The notes under the pieces: model-generated
Databases searched by the model: none
Told to the model about the DNA's origin: nothing
The model's input: the letters and a program-made list of their open reading frames with translations, nothing else
In this document: positions 36,701 through 48,361 of the stretch, piece after piece
Numbering within the stretch: the stretch's first letter is position 1
Layout: each line of letters opens with the position of its first letter
Program-made: the position numbers and the translations under genes
From: Hydrangea macrophylla
Taxonomy: Eukaryota > Streptophyta > Magnoliopsida > Cornales > Hydrangeaceae
Direction: 5' to 3'
DNA length: 64,000 nt
Assembly: GCA_033977485.1 (NCBI GenBank)
Contig: CM066994.1
Location: 119,126,458 to 119,190,457 of the forward strand

Positions 36701-36790
36701 TAGTTGGAGTGAGGTGTGTCACTTCATGGCTTTGAGTCTAAGTGGGAGATTGTTAGGGATATATACTAAAAGCCATGCTTTATGTAGTTG
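33709..36790 (+). pseudogene. Copia pol: protease, integrase, reverse transcriptase, partial RNase H
   Basis: Domains in order: zinc knuckle (about 33740); protease WCVDTGATDH (about 33870); GAG-pre-integrase and integrase with HLRLGH, HSDLCGP, FIDDYSRYG and LRSDLGGEY (34300-34700); reverse transcriptase [29 protein letters not shown] (35700-36120); RNase H start YTDSDFMSDRDS (about 36620). Breaks: TAG at 33910-33912, a one-base loss near 35070 that changes frame, TAG at 36504-36506, and an internal deletion after GGRAISW (about 36705) that removes most of RNase H and joins directly to the 3' leader before the LTR. The element would need proteins in trans to move. Confidence 0.9.
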
Positions 36791-38357
36791 ATTTATTATT
36801 CATTTAATAAAATCAGTTAATCCATTTTTTATGAGAATCTGTGTGGGCAATGTTTGTATTATATTATTTATTTAATGTGTGTCTCTCATTCTATATAGTA
36901 GGTGGTTTGGAGTGTAGAGTTCGGCTTACACACGGAAGATCAGGCCATCAGATATTATAGAATGTAAGATTTTAGTTTACAGTCTTAGATGGGATTGGAC
37001 ACACCATCGGTAGGACTGCAGCATGGTGTTGTAGTAGGTTTGTTTTGACTGCGGGAAACGGTATAGTTTCAACTCACCATGCTGGTACATTTTGTGTATT
37101 AAACAGGACCGGCTTGGGGTAATTATCTTTATACTGACTTATAAGATAATTAATACCTCATGGCTATTATGAGTACTTATGCTCTAAATCCTAATTTAAT
37201 TTATAGACACGTACATTTGATATTTATACTTTGATCCCTAGAAGGGTGAGATCCTTAAATGGGTCAATATCTCATTGGATTGGGTGGCAATATTAATTGT
37301 GTGGTGGATATTAATTAATGATGGAATCCATGTCTCAATTTTGGGATTGATGATATCCCCTTGAGAAAGCTTATAAGTTTTGATTATGTCAAACCCTGCA
37401 GGTGGATTTTGTATCCGACATATCAGATAAGTTAAGCAGAGGATCTCAAGTAATTTTAAGAAATTAATTAAATATGATTGTCAGTAATTATATTTAATTA
37501 ATGGATATCTGTAATCTTAACATGGGGAGATAATAAGCATTTAATAACATGGAGCTCGAAATATATTTTTGAGATAAGGGTAGGAGTGCAATTATAATTC
37601 TTTAGTGGTATGAATTATAATTTATGGAAATAAGAATCTGATTCAGTTCGAATTAGGGTTTCCTAATTCCATAAGGAAGCCTATTCCTTATTGACTTCTT
37701 ATGGTTCCTATCGTAGCCTATATATATGCTGCCTTGGCTCTTTTCTCAGGTTGCATGATTTCATATTCTAAGCTTCCCTTGACCTCCTAGCTTTCTTCTA
37801 GAAGGGTTTCCACCAAACCCTAGTCTCTGTGAGCATTCAAGAGACATAGGAGTGTAGATCGCTAGCGTCGGACAACGCTCACTAAAAGAGCTTCGGACTG
37901 CTCGATACTGATCGAAAGTTGCTGAATTTTTACACAACATTCCTGACGTCGAGACGGAGCTGCTGTTAAAAATTCAAGTAAATCGGAGATCGTTTGATCC
38001 TCCTGACGAACACATCTTTGTCGGATCAATGTGATCAGGATTGAATTGTCACAGCAATCAAAGAGAGTGTTATAACTACGAATAGAAAATAGAACGTAAA
38101 GAGGAAGAGCAGAAAACTAAAAGGATTTTGAAAGAGCCCACACTCAGTTCGATATTCCGGCAGCAAAGGAATACGGTAGAAGATCGTGAGCTGTTATCGA
38201 GCCCGTATTCTCGATTCGTCTACTACAGCAATCCAATTTTGCAGTTCAAGGTAACCCTAGTTCCGCCCTTGTAGGGTTATTATAGATTTCATGAAATTTT
38301 TTGCAGTACCAACTTATACCCACTGTCAACGGATTCTAGGAACGCAGTTTTCTAACA

Positions 38358-38690
38358 TATAGCTCTACTATTGTATATGTTTGATGAGAATAGAAGAGAA
38401 AAAAAAAAGAAATATAGAACATGGAAACATAGGATCTTCATTGCATATGTTTGATGAGAATGAATTAAATTTGTTTGTATTTATTTGTCAGAAATAAATA
38501 CAGGGAGAGTACAGGGTGATACCATTATGGCTCTACTATTGTATATGTTTGATGAGAATAGAAGAGAAAAAAGAGGAAATATTCTAATATGGAAACATAG
38601 CATCTTCATTGCATATGTTTGATGAGAGTGAATTAAATTTGTTTGTATTTATTTCATAAATAAATATGGAGAGTGCAGGGTCCAGTCACT
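38358..38690. repeat. Second and third units of the ~165-bp repeat
   Basis: Two units, each with GTATATGTTTGATGAGAATAG near its start and GGGAGAGTRCAGGGT near its end. The last unit leads into the start codon of the GRF-type ORF (ATGGAGAGTGCAGGG at 38666), so the array duplicates that gene's 5' leader. Confidence 0.8.
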
Positions 38691-39100
38691 ACGCATCCAA
38701 TACAAGTCGACAAGTATTCTGTTTTTGCAGCTCTGTAGCTCCACTAAGGACTACACAAACAGAAGATAATTCATGCTAACATTTTTTAGGTTGTCAAAAT
38801 TATAGGTCCAACACGCATTGTAACTTCTTCCAATGGGTTGATCCACCTACAGGTCGAAGGGGAAATGAAGTTGACATCTTTATGTTAAGAAGATTGATGG
38901 AGTTGCAATCAAGGAAAGACGAATTAGAAAGAATTGCGGAGGATCTACGGCTAAAAAATGAAGAGCTAAAGACCCAAATAGCAAGAGAGAAAAGAAATAA
39001 ATTAGTTCTTATTGTACTTCTTGTTGTATGCTTTGCTGTGTGGCTAAATGAGCATATGGTTGTAAACAATATAATGAACTTGTACTTAAGTAATGTTTAA
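38666..39100 (+). pseudogene. GRF zinc-finger, coiled-coil, membrane-anchored protein; one in-frame stop
   Basis: ATG at 38666 opens MESAGSSHYASNTSRQ, then a GRF-type finger begins (FCFCSSVAPLRT). TAA at 38777-38779 interrupts it, and the same frame continues as FLGCQNYRSNTHCNFFQWVD, the usual second half of a GRF finger. A coiled coil follows (LMELQSRKDELERI...REKRN), then a hydrophobic segment LVLIVLLVVCFAVWL and a short tail ending at 39100. Small plant GRF proteins have this layout; the GRF finger binds nucleic acid in better studied proteins, but the role of the plant forms is unclear. The Copia element lies in its duplicated leader. Only one break is seen, so a sequencing or allelic difference is possible. 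Confidence 0.7.
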
Positions 39101-39207
39101 TGGCAAATGAAATTCACTTGGTCTTCTTGTATTTGTTTCTGAATGCATGGATCATTGGTTATGAATACAAATTTGTTACAACAAATAACTAGATGTAAGT
39201 TCTTAAA

Positions 39208-39385
39208 ACATCTCATATTGCACCAAAAATAAGTGCTAACTTCACTTGCTCCATAAACATCTCATATTGCACCAAAAATAAGTGTTATCTTCACTTGCTC
39301 CATAAACATCTAATATTGCACCAAAAATAAGTGTTAACTTCACTTTCCATAAACAACATCTCATATTGCACCAAAAATATGAGTC
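39208..39385. repeat. 49-bp tandem repeat, about 3.5 units
   Basis: Units containing ACATCTCATATTGCACCAAAA start at about 39208, 39257, 39306 and 39356. They abut the 3' end of the FAR1-like pseudogene; the minus-strand reading frame through them (YFWCNMR repeats) is an artefact. Confidence 0.85.
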
Positions 39386-40029
39386 AACTACACCAATTTT
39401 TCTTTTACTTGGCGGTCTCCCCTTACTACGATTAACCAACGAATCAAGTATATTTGTACTCCCTTTGGATATTCCATCCCCTAGTGAGTTTGAATCCTTA
39501 TGCATATCAGTAGAACTAGGCAATTTGATTCCACTAATTTCATACTTTTCTTTGTACCTTCCTTTCATCTGAAGTACCTGTGCCATCACCTCATCAGACC
39601 AAGATTCAGAATCTGCTACTAAATTACAAACCTCATAGAATGCATTGGCCAATTTATCACAACGACATGCTTCAGGTCTGTCTAACCAATTGTCATAACT
39701 GATCCGGATTTTAGTCTAGCCCCTTTTGACATTCTTACTTCATCTTCTCAGTATGTATTTGCCAAGTACTTCATCATAAATATGTCTCTCTACAAGTACC
39801 ATAAGCTGATGCCTACACATAATTCCTATAAACTCAAACAACCGGCAATTACAGTTAACTTCCTTTGTCTCATCAATAAAAATTACACGGAAAGTTGATT
39901 CTTCAAGTCGAGCCCACTTGTGTACTTCATACTCACTAAAGCCAACATCCTTCGTAATTAAAGACAAGCGACAAGAAATTTTTCCAAACATCTCAGTATG
40001 AAATTCTTTAAATTTTGCGTGAGTATAAA

Positions 40030-41422
40030 TGATTCGTGTCCAATATTGCATTCTTAACTTCATGATTTTACCCTTATTGGACACGAATTATCACTTATAC
40101 TGGGAGATTTAATGGATAAATTGTACTTTTGTTGTTCTTGTTGTTGTGTACTTTTTCTTAATAAAATCTCTTTCTTGTAGGTGTTTTGGAACCTGGGTAG
40201 AAGTTGGACTCAATCTTTTGGAAGCTTCACTAAAAGGAATGGACAAAAAGAGCATTTCTGGGGGGCCGGATCGATCCGTGTTCTTAAGGCGGATCGATCC
40301 GCTGCTTCCCCAAGACCTGGAAACATTTTCTCGCAAGGCCGGATCGATCTAGCTTTTACACGCGGATCGATCCGCTAGTTTTGCGGAACATTCTGCTTCC
40401 TAATTGAAGAATATGATCGATCCGGCTTTTTGCCTCGGATCGATCCGTTGCTACAACTTTGTCTCCCTTTTGTATTTACAAGATTGCCATTTTTGCATGG
40501 AGTATATATAGTTAGAGAGGGTTTTAATTTAGGGTTAGCTTTTATTTTTCTTGTATTTTCTAGGTTGTAAACTCTCCCTCTCTCAAATCCCCTCATCTCT
40601 CTCCACCATTACTCCTCAACTACCTATCATCTACTTTCATTTAGTGTTAGAGAGAAAAGAGTGGGTTTGTATTGAATACTTTGAAGCTTTTTGTTGAAGG
40701 ACATCTTGGAATTTTTATGGCATTCATTATGGGTTGCTCTAGTTGGTATATTTCCTCTTTCCCTCTCTTTAATATTGTTGTCATTATGATTATGAGTAGC
40801 TAAATCATGTAGGTTGGGGATCATAAATCCACCATTGGACCCAAGTGTGTTTTATTGTAGGACTCTCACATTTTGTGGTATTTCTAGAGTTCATGGGGGT
40901 ATGGTTGGATGTCTTGAGACCCCACCTCCAATGTCAGGCATTGGAAGTTGTTAAATCTCTAAACTCTAACCACATACTCATGTATTGCATTAGAACATCT
41001 ATCTAGCATGTTGGTTGACTACCACATGTTTGATAGTTTGTCACAATAGAATTTTCTACTCTAGGATGTGCTACAAGTATGAGAGCCATGTGTTGTTTGG
41101 TCCAAGGTGGGGGAATGCTCCCCAATCTCAATTTCTCCTTTTACAAAGCCCCCAATTGTTAATTAAACTTAGCTTTACTCAAAGTTTATTTTCTCTTTCA
41201 CTATATAGTCATTGTAGTATAATCTTATACAAATTAAACCAATCTCAAAGTTCCAAAGACTCATTTTTATTTCCTAGTTTGTTAATTGCTCCTCGCATTA
41301 TAATTAGTTATTAAGCGCCCAACAAGCCTTATTGCATTGCAATCCCTGTGGACTCGACACCCTACTTCCAACATACTACGTTATTAATTGGGTTAAATAA
41401 GAACTTGATTTTGACAACATCA
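40030..41422 (+). mobile_element. Solo LTR (1393 bp), TGAT...ATCA ends
   Basis: Starts TGATTCGTGTCC at 40030 and ends TTGACAACATCA at 41422, flanked by ATAAA (40025-40029) and GTAAA (41423-41427), a 5-bp duplication with one change. Removing it restores the reading frame of the host pseudogene across the junction, which supports both borders. A TATA box (GTATATATAG at about 40502) sets the sense strand as +. Near the 3' end is ATCCCTGTGGACTCGACAC (about 41341), a pattern common near the 3' ends of plant LTRs. The family is not assigned. Confidence 0.8.
40266..40447. repeat. Three pairs of GGATCGATCC palindromes upstream of the LTR TATA
   Basis: Copies centred at about 40272/40296, 40345/40369 and 40419/40442, so 23-24 bp within each pair and about 73 bp from pair to pair. 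The array ends about 55 bp before the TATA box at 40502. Confidence 0.9.
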
Positions 41423-42195
41423 GTAAACTCCTTGAAAAAGCTTTTCCATTCCTAATTGAGTTGCACATTGATAGCATGAGTTGTATGAATTGAAATCTTC
41501 TTGCTTTTTATTTTCTATCTTTTTAGCCAAGGCATTCTCATACTGCTCCATAAGTTGTTTCGAACTGGTCTTCGAATGGATGTAGCCATCAAAGAAAGCA
41601 TGCATGCTTTCACTTCGCTGGGTGGTTGACATTCCTGCTTAGAAAGTGTCCCTCACAAAAGTAGTTACCCACCGATTCCTCTCCGCATACAACCCAAGTA
41701 ATCAATCATTCTTTTCTAGTTCATACTTATTAATGAACTTGCCCCAACCATCTTCAAATTCGTCTGTTGCCAATGAATCATAAACAACATTTTGCATCAT
41801 ATTTTATTGATTCATATTGGTTGTACCCTTTTAGCTTTTCGGGTAGCTTCTTCATGATATGCCATAAGCACCATCTGTGTCGTGCATTAAGAAAAACACT
41901 CTCAATTGCATTTTACATGGCTCTGTCTTGATCTATAATTATAGCATTGGGTGGACAATTAGACATTCATTGAAGCCATGACTGAAATAATCAAGTAAAT
42001 GCAAACGTGTCTTCACTTGAGATCAACGCACACCCTAGTAATACCGATTGCCCATGATGGTTCACTCCTACGAAAGGCGCAAATGGCATGTCATATTTGT
42101 TAACCAAGTATGTTGTGTCAAATGTAGCCACATCACCAAATTCTTTTAATGCTGCTCTACTCCTTGTATCTGCCCAAAACACATTCTTAAGGCGC

Positions 42196-45163
42196 TGTGG
42201 ACACGCGGGATTCCACCTCTTGCTAGTTTTCGTTTGAAATTTGATTTGGATCAAAGAGAGAGAAAAGGTCTGTTGAAAACAGATACAGAGTCGTCACTTG
42301 GTCTTTAAGGAACCAAGAAACCTAATTTTGACTCACCCAAATGGATAAAGGGCACCGACCCTTCATAACCAAAGAACTTGGCTCGGGGTTTTGGTACAAG
42401 AGAGGAAGGAGCCTTTGTCGCGACTAAAACACTCTCAACTCGCCCCGTCTTTCGACAAGCCTCAATTAGCATCCAAATAATCATCTTATACTATGTATGG
42501 TTCGACAATTAATACTATGATAGTATATTACATCACATAAGAAAATTTGCAATGGAAGATCTAAAGATAAGATATCATTCATAAGATCTAAGTCAAATAT
42601 CATACAATGTAAAGTGAAAAATCACACAAATAAACCTAGGAAAAATCGTCTAATCATGTATCAAGTAATTAAGTTTCCCTAATCTAAAGGGGACATGAAT
42701 TGTTCTTAAAACAAATAATCAAAGAAACCAAAATATGCTTAGCAAGCTAATATGATGCGTGTTAATCTTTGAGAAAAAGAAGACCTCTCAATCCCCGGGA
42801 CGGATGAGAAAGGAAGATTGGATCAAGGGGGAAGCATGTACGTGTGATCAAATTCGTTCCTTATAATCTTCTTAGATTAGGGGCCATGAAAACCCCAAAT
42901 CTTGCATGGATGCAATGTATGTATCTAGAATGTGCCAATGTTGTAGTGTGTTTTGTGTTCATGGATTCCTAGAATGACTTAGAAGTCTAGAATGTGTATG
43001 AATGAATGAATGAAATCATCATGGGATATGTACAAATGTAGTATGAACTACTTCCTAAGACATGAACTAATTTGGAGTGCATGTAAGCATCAAATCAAAG
43101 GGGGAAAGTAAAAGTGTGCTTGCTGTGAATAGTGGACAGAACAGTAACATGATCTTTTAAAAATTGAAAAGAGGGGTTAAGAATGTTTTCAATGCATGAT
43201 TTTTTATGGAGATCTTCTTTATTGTGTCTAGAACACAATCCAAAAAGTAAATCTTTAATAATTACCACATATTGAGAGAAATCACATAAACAATAGAGGT
43301 CACTCAGAAACAGAGTCCGTACTGTCGACTGAAATGTCAAAATATCTTAGAAAATAAAAACAAATTATATAGAGGCCCATTTTATACAGAGAGTTTCCTA
43401 AGACATTGAAGTTTAAGAGAAAAATAAGTTAGGACCACCCCTTTTGGAAAAGGTTTCTGAAAAATTAGTTGAAAGTCAACCAAGCTGCTGTGACAGCAGA
43501 GGCAGAATGTCTGGAAGGAATGTTTGGGTCCAAATAGACCATTTTCAAGTATTTCCAAGTCAAAACAAAAATCATGGGTGTTCTCTAATGAGTTAGGAAG
43601 ACTTTACAAGTGGCCTTGCATTCATACATTGAGTATTGAGCTCTAGAGAAATCTTTGAACTCAGATCACTCACTGTTTTGACTCACTGTTTTGAAGATTT
43701 TGGGAAAACAAGGTTTATCTCTTGAAATCAAAGTGAGGGTTTTAAGAAGGAGGTTTTGAAATAGAAGTTTTGAAAGCACATTTTCAATACTCAATGAAGG
43801 TTATAACCACTTAAAATGCCAATATCAAACTCATCACCAAGAACCTCCAAGATTGTTGGAGAGATTTATTTTCATTTGAATATAACTTCAAGGATACCTT
43901 GGATGTATTGAAGTTATAATCATCATCTATCAAACATGTTTTTGAGGTCAAGAGCTACTATCCATAAGGATTCACTTACCTCAAACTTTATGTCATCATC
44001 TAGATGATGATGAACTACTAAGTAAATAAAGAAAATAAAAAACAAATGAGGTAAGAAGAGATGAACATTGCATAAACAAGCAAGTAAATAATAATCAATA
44101 GATGATGATCAATGTGATATTGGACTTGTAGTTTGATGTTTCACTCATATGTGATGACATTGGACATGGAAGTAGCTTCCTCTATCTTAAATGCTCACAA
44201 AAATGGTGGTTTGGTGTATTGAATGAGAAGTAAATAGGAGTAATGAAGTAAAAACAAAGTTTAGGACTCACTTTTGTTTTGAACTCAAAGAAGAAATCTT
44301 CTTTTCTCTCTATCTTAACATTATCTCTACAACTTTCTCTCCCAAAACTTTTCAAAGCTTACATTTGATACCCCCTAAATGAGAAGTTAAGGGGGGTTTA
44401 TATAGGCCAATTTGGGGATGGTTTTGGGGTTTTAGAAGTGTTCCCATTGGCTCCAAACATTTGAAAACATAGAACTACGTCGTTTTGGTTTTTAATTAAT
44501 CAAAATGGAACCCCAAAAATAATTGCAAAAACATACTATTTTGGAGGAGAGTGCTGCGGCAGCAGTGGGCCAGTGCCGCGGCGGCATTGCTCCTCAATCG
44601 TCTGGATAATCCTGTTTAGGCCCCCAGAGGTTCCGGTATTCGCGAAAAGGCCCTATTTCGTCCAAAATTCACAGAAAATGCATACAAACTCCAAATTGAG
44701 GTCGTGATATACCGTTGAAAAGGTAATGAAGTCTATTTTACATAAAAAAATAATTCGGGGATAGGTCACTTTGAAAATTTTTACGGTATTTGCAATAAAA
44801 GCCGATTTGATCGTCTTTTTCGTCTTCGAAAATTCACAATAAACTCGTTTTAAATCCAAAAATTATGTGCGATATACCGTTGGCCGGGAACTTCCGGGTC
44901 TTCCGGGGGTCTCTGGGAGCTGACGATTTCATCTGATTTTACTTAAAAACTCATTTTATCACTTTTTTTACGACGCAGCATGTTTCTAGAACTTTTGGTC
45001 CAAATCTGGGAGTTTTCTGGCTTTCAGGGGCATTTTGGTCATTCTGAGCATTTTGAGAAATAGAACCAACTTCCGGAAGTCCTTTTGAGTCTTTTTCAAT
45101 CATCGTGAACCACCAAGCTATGGGTCTCCTAAATCTGATAACCGACAAAATGGAGTGTCTACA
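42196..45163 (-). mobile_element. Solo LTR (2968 bp), TGTAGACACTCC family, TSD GGCGC
   Basis: On the minus strand it starts TGTAGACACTCC at 45163 and ends ...GCGTGTCCACA at 42196. GGCGC flanks both sides (42191-42195 and 45164-45168), and joining the flanks restores the host codons for DEEGRLKNVFW, which fixes the borders. It is related to the solo LTR at 17556-20536. A TATAAA-like TATATAA at about 44398-44404 (minus) lies downstream of one GC-rich palindromic unit (44549-44590, TGCCGCGGC). It has no gene; the small frames inside it are not supported. Confidence 0.93.
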
Positions 45164-45896
45164 GGCGCCCCTCTTCATCTAAATCCATCAAGTAGAAGAA
45201 ATTAGATTGTCAGATTGCATTTTTGAAAAGTAATTGTACATTGCATTGGCATCCCCTTCCCCAAGTTGTAAACTCCTTACTTTATGGATATAGTTTCTGA
45301 CATCTTTTTCTACAAATAGTAGATTCTCATGCCCCCCTGCCTCAACCACTAATGAATTGAAATTCTTATTCATTCTTATTCCAGCCTTGTCATTCAACAT
45401 AAGTCTTTTTTTGACATATGGTTCTAGGAACCTATTGCATTTGAAATAACGGGATTTTCCAGGACTCATTTCATGGTTGTGGGCAAGTTCAATTGCTTTC
45501 ACAGGCCACTTTTCATTGTGCGAAAAAAATGCCCTGACCTTAGCTTTGCATTCGATTTTTGAGTTTGGCCGCATGTTTCCCCCAAGTTGCTTGATCTAAT
45601 CTTTGTCATGCTAGCAAGAGTACACTGAATCGTCATATGCATTAAGATCCCTTCAACTTTTTGAGACAATCGTTAGCCACGGCGAAACCTTTTTCTTTGG
45701 CATATCTTGTATAAAATGACATTAACTCATCCAAAGAATCAAACTCCATTCCAACTTTTGGCTCATCTATTTTGTTTTCTAGATCCAACACTTTATCCTT
45801 CTCATTTTCAATCTCAATCTCAATCGTATTGTCATTCATGATCTCAATCGTATCGTCATTCAAGCCTATATAACAACCTGATACTTCTTCTTCCAT

Positions 45897-46037
45897 TTAT
45901 CTAAAAAAATAAGATATAAAAAAGTAGTAAATTAGTGTATCAATTAAGTAATGACTATCTTTTATTCATTTAACAAGAAGGGTTTAGCTTTCTTAGAAAG
46001 AAGTAGAGATAAAATACATAGCGACAGTGAGATAGAG

Positions 46038-46093
<56 letters not shown>

Positions 46094-46759
46094 AAATGCT
46101 CTTTTTTTCACTACAATAGATAAAGATACTATTCAAGTAGCCAAAAATCATTTTTAGTTACTCAAAATAGCTACCAACCACTGGAGATACTCTAATAAAC
46201 CATTGGAGATACCAAACACATGCTGATAGTCAAAATGTTGTCTTTTTCTTTCATCCTTCACCCAATACCAAACACAAGCTGATAGTCAAAATGTTGTCTT
46301 TACTTCTGGAAGTACTCTTATCCACATCCAGCAAACAATATTTGTATGAATTTTAACTATTCTAGGATCAGCATCAATGCCACATTCAGTTTGTGGATTG
46401 AAATAAATAAAAATAAAATAAATAAATAGTTCTTTCTCATATCTTCTCCTATGCCAAAAAAAAAAAAAAAAAACCTCCAGCTTTCCACTTTTGGTCTACA
46501 GATTGGGGTAACTGTTCTTATACCTTGAAAAAGATCTTAATAAAACTTTTGAAATGTTTGACCTGAAAAATGTCAAAAAATATGGTTTTTTTATTGAACT
46601 AATATAACACTAAATGTTGATTGGAAGCATATCAAATTAAGTTTGACATTCAAACTTTTCAGGTGTATATATCACACTCATTTGAAGGTTAATTAGTAGT
46701 ACTAAGAAAACAAAATTATTGTTGCGCACAGAGTTTAGCAGAGGAAGGGGAGAGAAAAT
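45897..46759. other. Upstream flank of the FAR1-like pseudogene with a GA microsatellite
   Basis: Contains (GA)n at about 46041-46086 and poly-A at 46456-46474. No supported gene. It may include the old promoter of the pseudogene. Confidence 0.5.
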
Positions 46760-46852
46760 TGTAATACCCTGTATTTCGGTATATTAATAAGACCTGGTAT
46801 TTCATTTCTATACTCGTATAAACTTTCTCTTCCTTCTGGTGATTTTGGATAC

Positions 46853-47068
46853 CAATCGATTGACATATTCCCAATCGATTGACACTTTTTGATACCAATC
46901 GATTGATAAGTTTTCTCAATCGATTGACACTTTTCAGATCCCAATCGATTTACATTCAACCGACTAAAAGTGATTACGTGTCAACATTCTCAATCGATTG
47001 ACATTGTTTCCAATCGATTGACTACAAATATCTGTTGCCAATCGATTGACATGTTTATCAATCGATTG
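46853..47068. repeat. First cluster of paired CAATCGATTG palindromes
   Basis: Copies start at 46853, 46872, 46896, 46917, 46942 (last base changed), 46991, 47011, 47039 and 47059. Start-to-start distances within pairs are 19-21 bp. Most copies are followed by ACA. The cluster ends about 65 bp before the TATA box. Confidence 0.95.
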
Positions 47069-47130
47069 ACATAACCTGAGAAATGTTTTCTTCTTTCCTT
47101 CAGCTTTAAACGCGTGGCACTCCCTTATCC

Positions 47131-47140
47131 CTATATATAT
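47131..47140 (+). promoter_or_regulatory. TATA box of the outer chromovirus LTR
   Basis: CTATATATAT after a GC-richer stretch and before a purine-rich leader with GAAGAAG runs (47275-47370). Placement after the palindrome cluster supports a promoter reading. Confidence 0.55.
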
Positions 47141-47537
47141 GTTTCATTTCATGGCCTTGGGGCTGTTTTTCAGACCTTGAGAGAGGGAGAGGCATACTCT
47201 TGTGAGATATATACATATATCTATATTTACATACATATATACACACCCTCACACACACTCACTCCTTCGGCAGCTGGGAAGAAGGAGAAGAAGCAGAAAG
47301 AAGAAGAAAGAAGAAGGAGGAGACAGAGAGAGGGCTGGACAGAGAAGAGAAGAAGAAGAGAGAGAGTTTGGAGATTTCAAGTTGGAACACACCCAAACGC
47401 ACCCTAGGTGAGTACTAACTCACTTGGTCCCTTTATATGAAGTTTATATAAGCTATTATGATGTTTAGATGGGTTACATGCATGTTGTGTACGTTTATAT
47501 ATGCTGTTTTTACAATCTGCTGGAGAAGACGTAGTGC

Positions 47538-47698
47538 CAATCGATTGACATAAATCTCAATCGATTGACATCAGTTGCATCCCAATCGATTGAATAGGAT
47601 TTTCAATCGATTGACATTATTCCAATCGATTGACATGTTTATCAATCGATTGACATAACTTTTGTTCCAATCGATTGAACCTCTGTCCCAATCGATTG
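47538..47698. repeat. Second cluster of paired CAATCGATTG palindromes
   Basis: Eight copies start at 47538, 47558, 47583, 47604, 47623, 47643, 47668 and 47689, that is four pairs with spacings of 20, 21, 20 and 21 bp. It lies downstream of the presumed transcription start. Confidence 0.95.
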
Positions 47699-48361
47699 AC
47701 ATGATCAGAACATGGATTCTTTTGCCTGTTTATTATATAAGAGGTTTAGTTGTTCGATTCCTGATTCGGATATCCCTTATGCGACTATGGGGTAGACAGG
47801 AGTAATGTGACACCAAAGATTAATGGATAATGAATAAAAAGAATATGAAGACATGGGTGACGTGTTGATTCTGATATGAGTTTGATATCCGATTTCTTTT
47901 AATCCGAGTAGTCACGCCACATTGGGAGTCTGTCATGTGTCGATATAGAATGGAACGTAAGTAGGTTTGGTAAGTTCTGGGAATGGTACGTGGATGGACG
48001 TTCGGTCATGATATGCTCTTAAAAGCGGTGAGTTGTGCATATGCTCTTGTCACACCCCAACCCGCCTCGAGCGGATTAGGACACGTGTAACAATGCTACA
48101 AGCTCCCAATCTCATTAATTTGTAAAGAAATATACGAATTACTAAGAAACACATGTGTTTAACCCCATTAAACAACTCTGTTGTTACAAAATAGGCCCCA
48201 AGGGCAAAATGGTCATTTATAAAGTATGTAAAATTTTTATACCAAAAGTTAGAATTTTGAGTCCCGGTTCCAACGCAACAAACGGCACGCAAAACCGAGT
48301 TTTCTAGAAGAAGTTATGCATGTTTCCGTAAAAACGGACATGCTGGGGAAAAATTACAAGG

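Larger units (their letters stand above)
29934..38357 (+). mobile_element. Ty1/Copia LTR retrotransposon, TSD TATAG, non-autonomous
   Basis: LTRs 29934-31541 (1608 bp) and 36751-38357 (1607 bp), both TGTTAGGG...CTAACA, flanked by TATAG at 29929-29933 and 38358-38362. Primer-binding site TGGTATCAGAGC at 31543-31554 (initiator tRNA-Met); polypurine tract AGTGGGAGA just before 36751. By eye the LTRs differ at about 26 bases plus 3 indels (about 1.6%), so insertion is fairly recent. Gag-pol has stops, a frameshift and an RNase H deletion, so the copy cannot encode a full polyprotein. Confidence 0.95.
39370..45896 (-). pseudogene. FAR1/FHY3-related (FRS-like) gene, broken by two solo LTRs and several mutations
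   Basis: Read from 45896 down: acidic start and FAR1 DNA-binding region (GMEFDSLDELMSFYTRYAKEKGF, about 45770-45700; CKAKVRAFFSH to GGHENLLFVEKDVRNYIHK, 45560-45280); MULE-type transposase core RLKNVFWADTRSRAALKEFGD...FDTTYL and PFAPFVGVNHHGQS (42195-42040); ARHRWCLWHIMKKLPEKLKG (about 41880-41830) and TTQRSESMHAFFDGY (about 41620); SWIM finger CNCRLFEFIGIMCRH (about 39840-39800); KYILRRWSKNVKRG and a tail with GRPPSKRK. Family knowledge: FAR1-type proteins are transposase-derived plant transcription factors. Breaks: stops and frame changes at 45580-45645, 41640-41990 and about 39718, plus insertions at 40030-41422 and 42196-45163. Confidence 0.85.

Noticed and set aside
39242..39365. C-terminal YFWCNMR repeats of a minus-strand frame
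   Set aside because: Translation of the 49-bp tandem repeat that abuts the pseudogene.
45164..45180. GATGAAGAGGGGCGCC (minus strand) as a polypurine tract next to the LTR at 42196-45163
   Set aside because: It encodes the DEEGR part of the FAR1-like pseudogene and contains the GGCGC duplication; the codons continue on the other side of the LTR.
46853..47698. CRISPR-like array from the CAATCGATTG repeats
   Set aside because: Repeats are 10-bp palindromes in a plant LTR, spacers are short and there are no cas genes.
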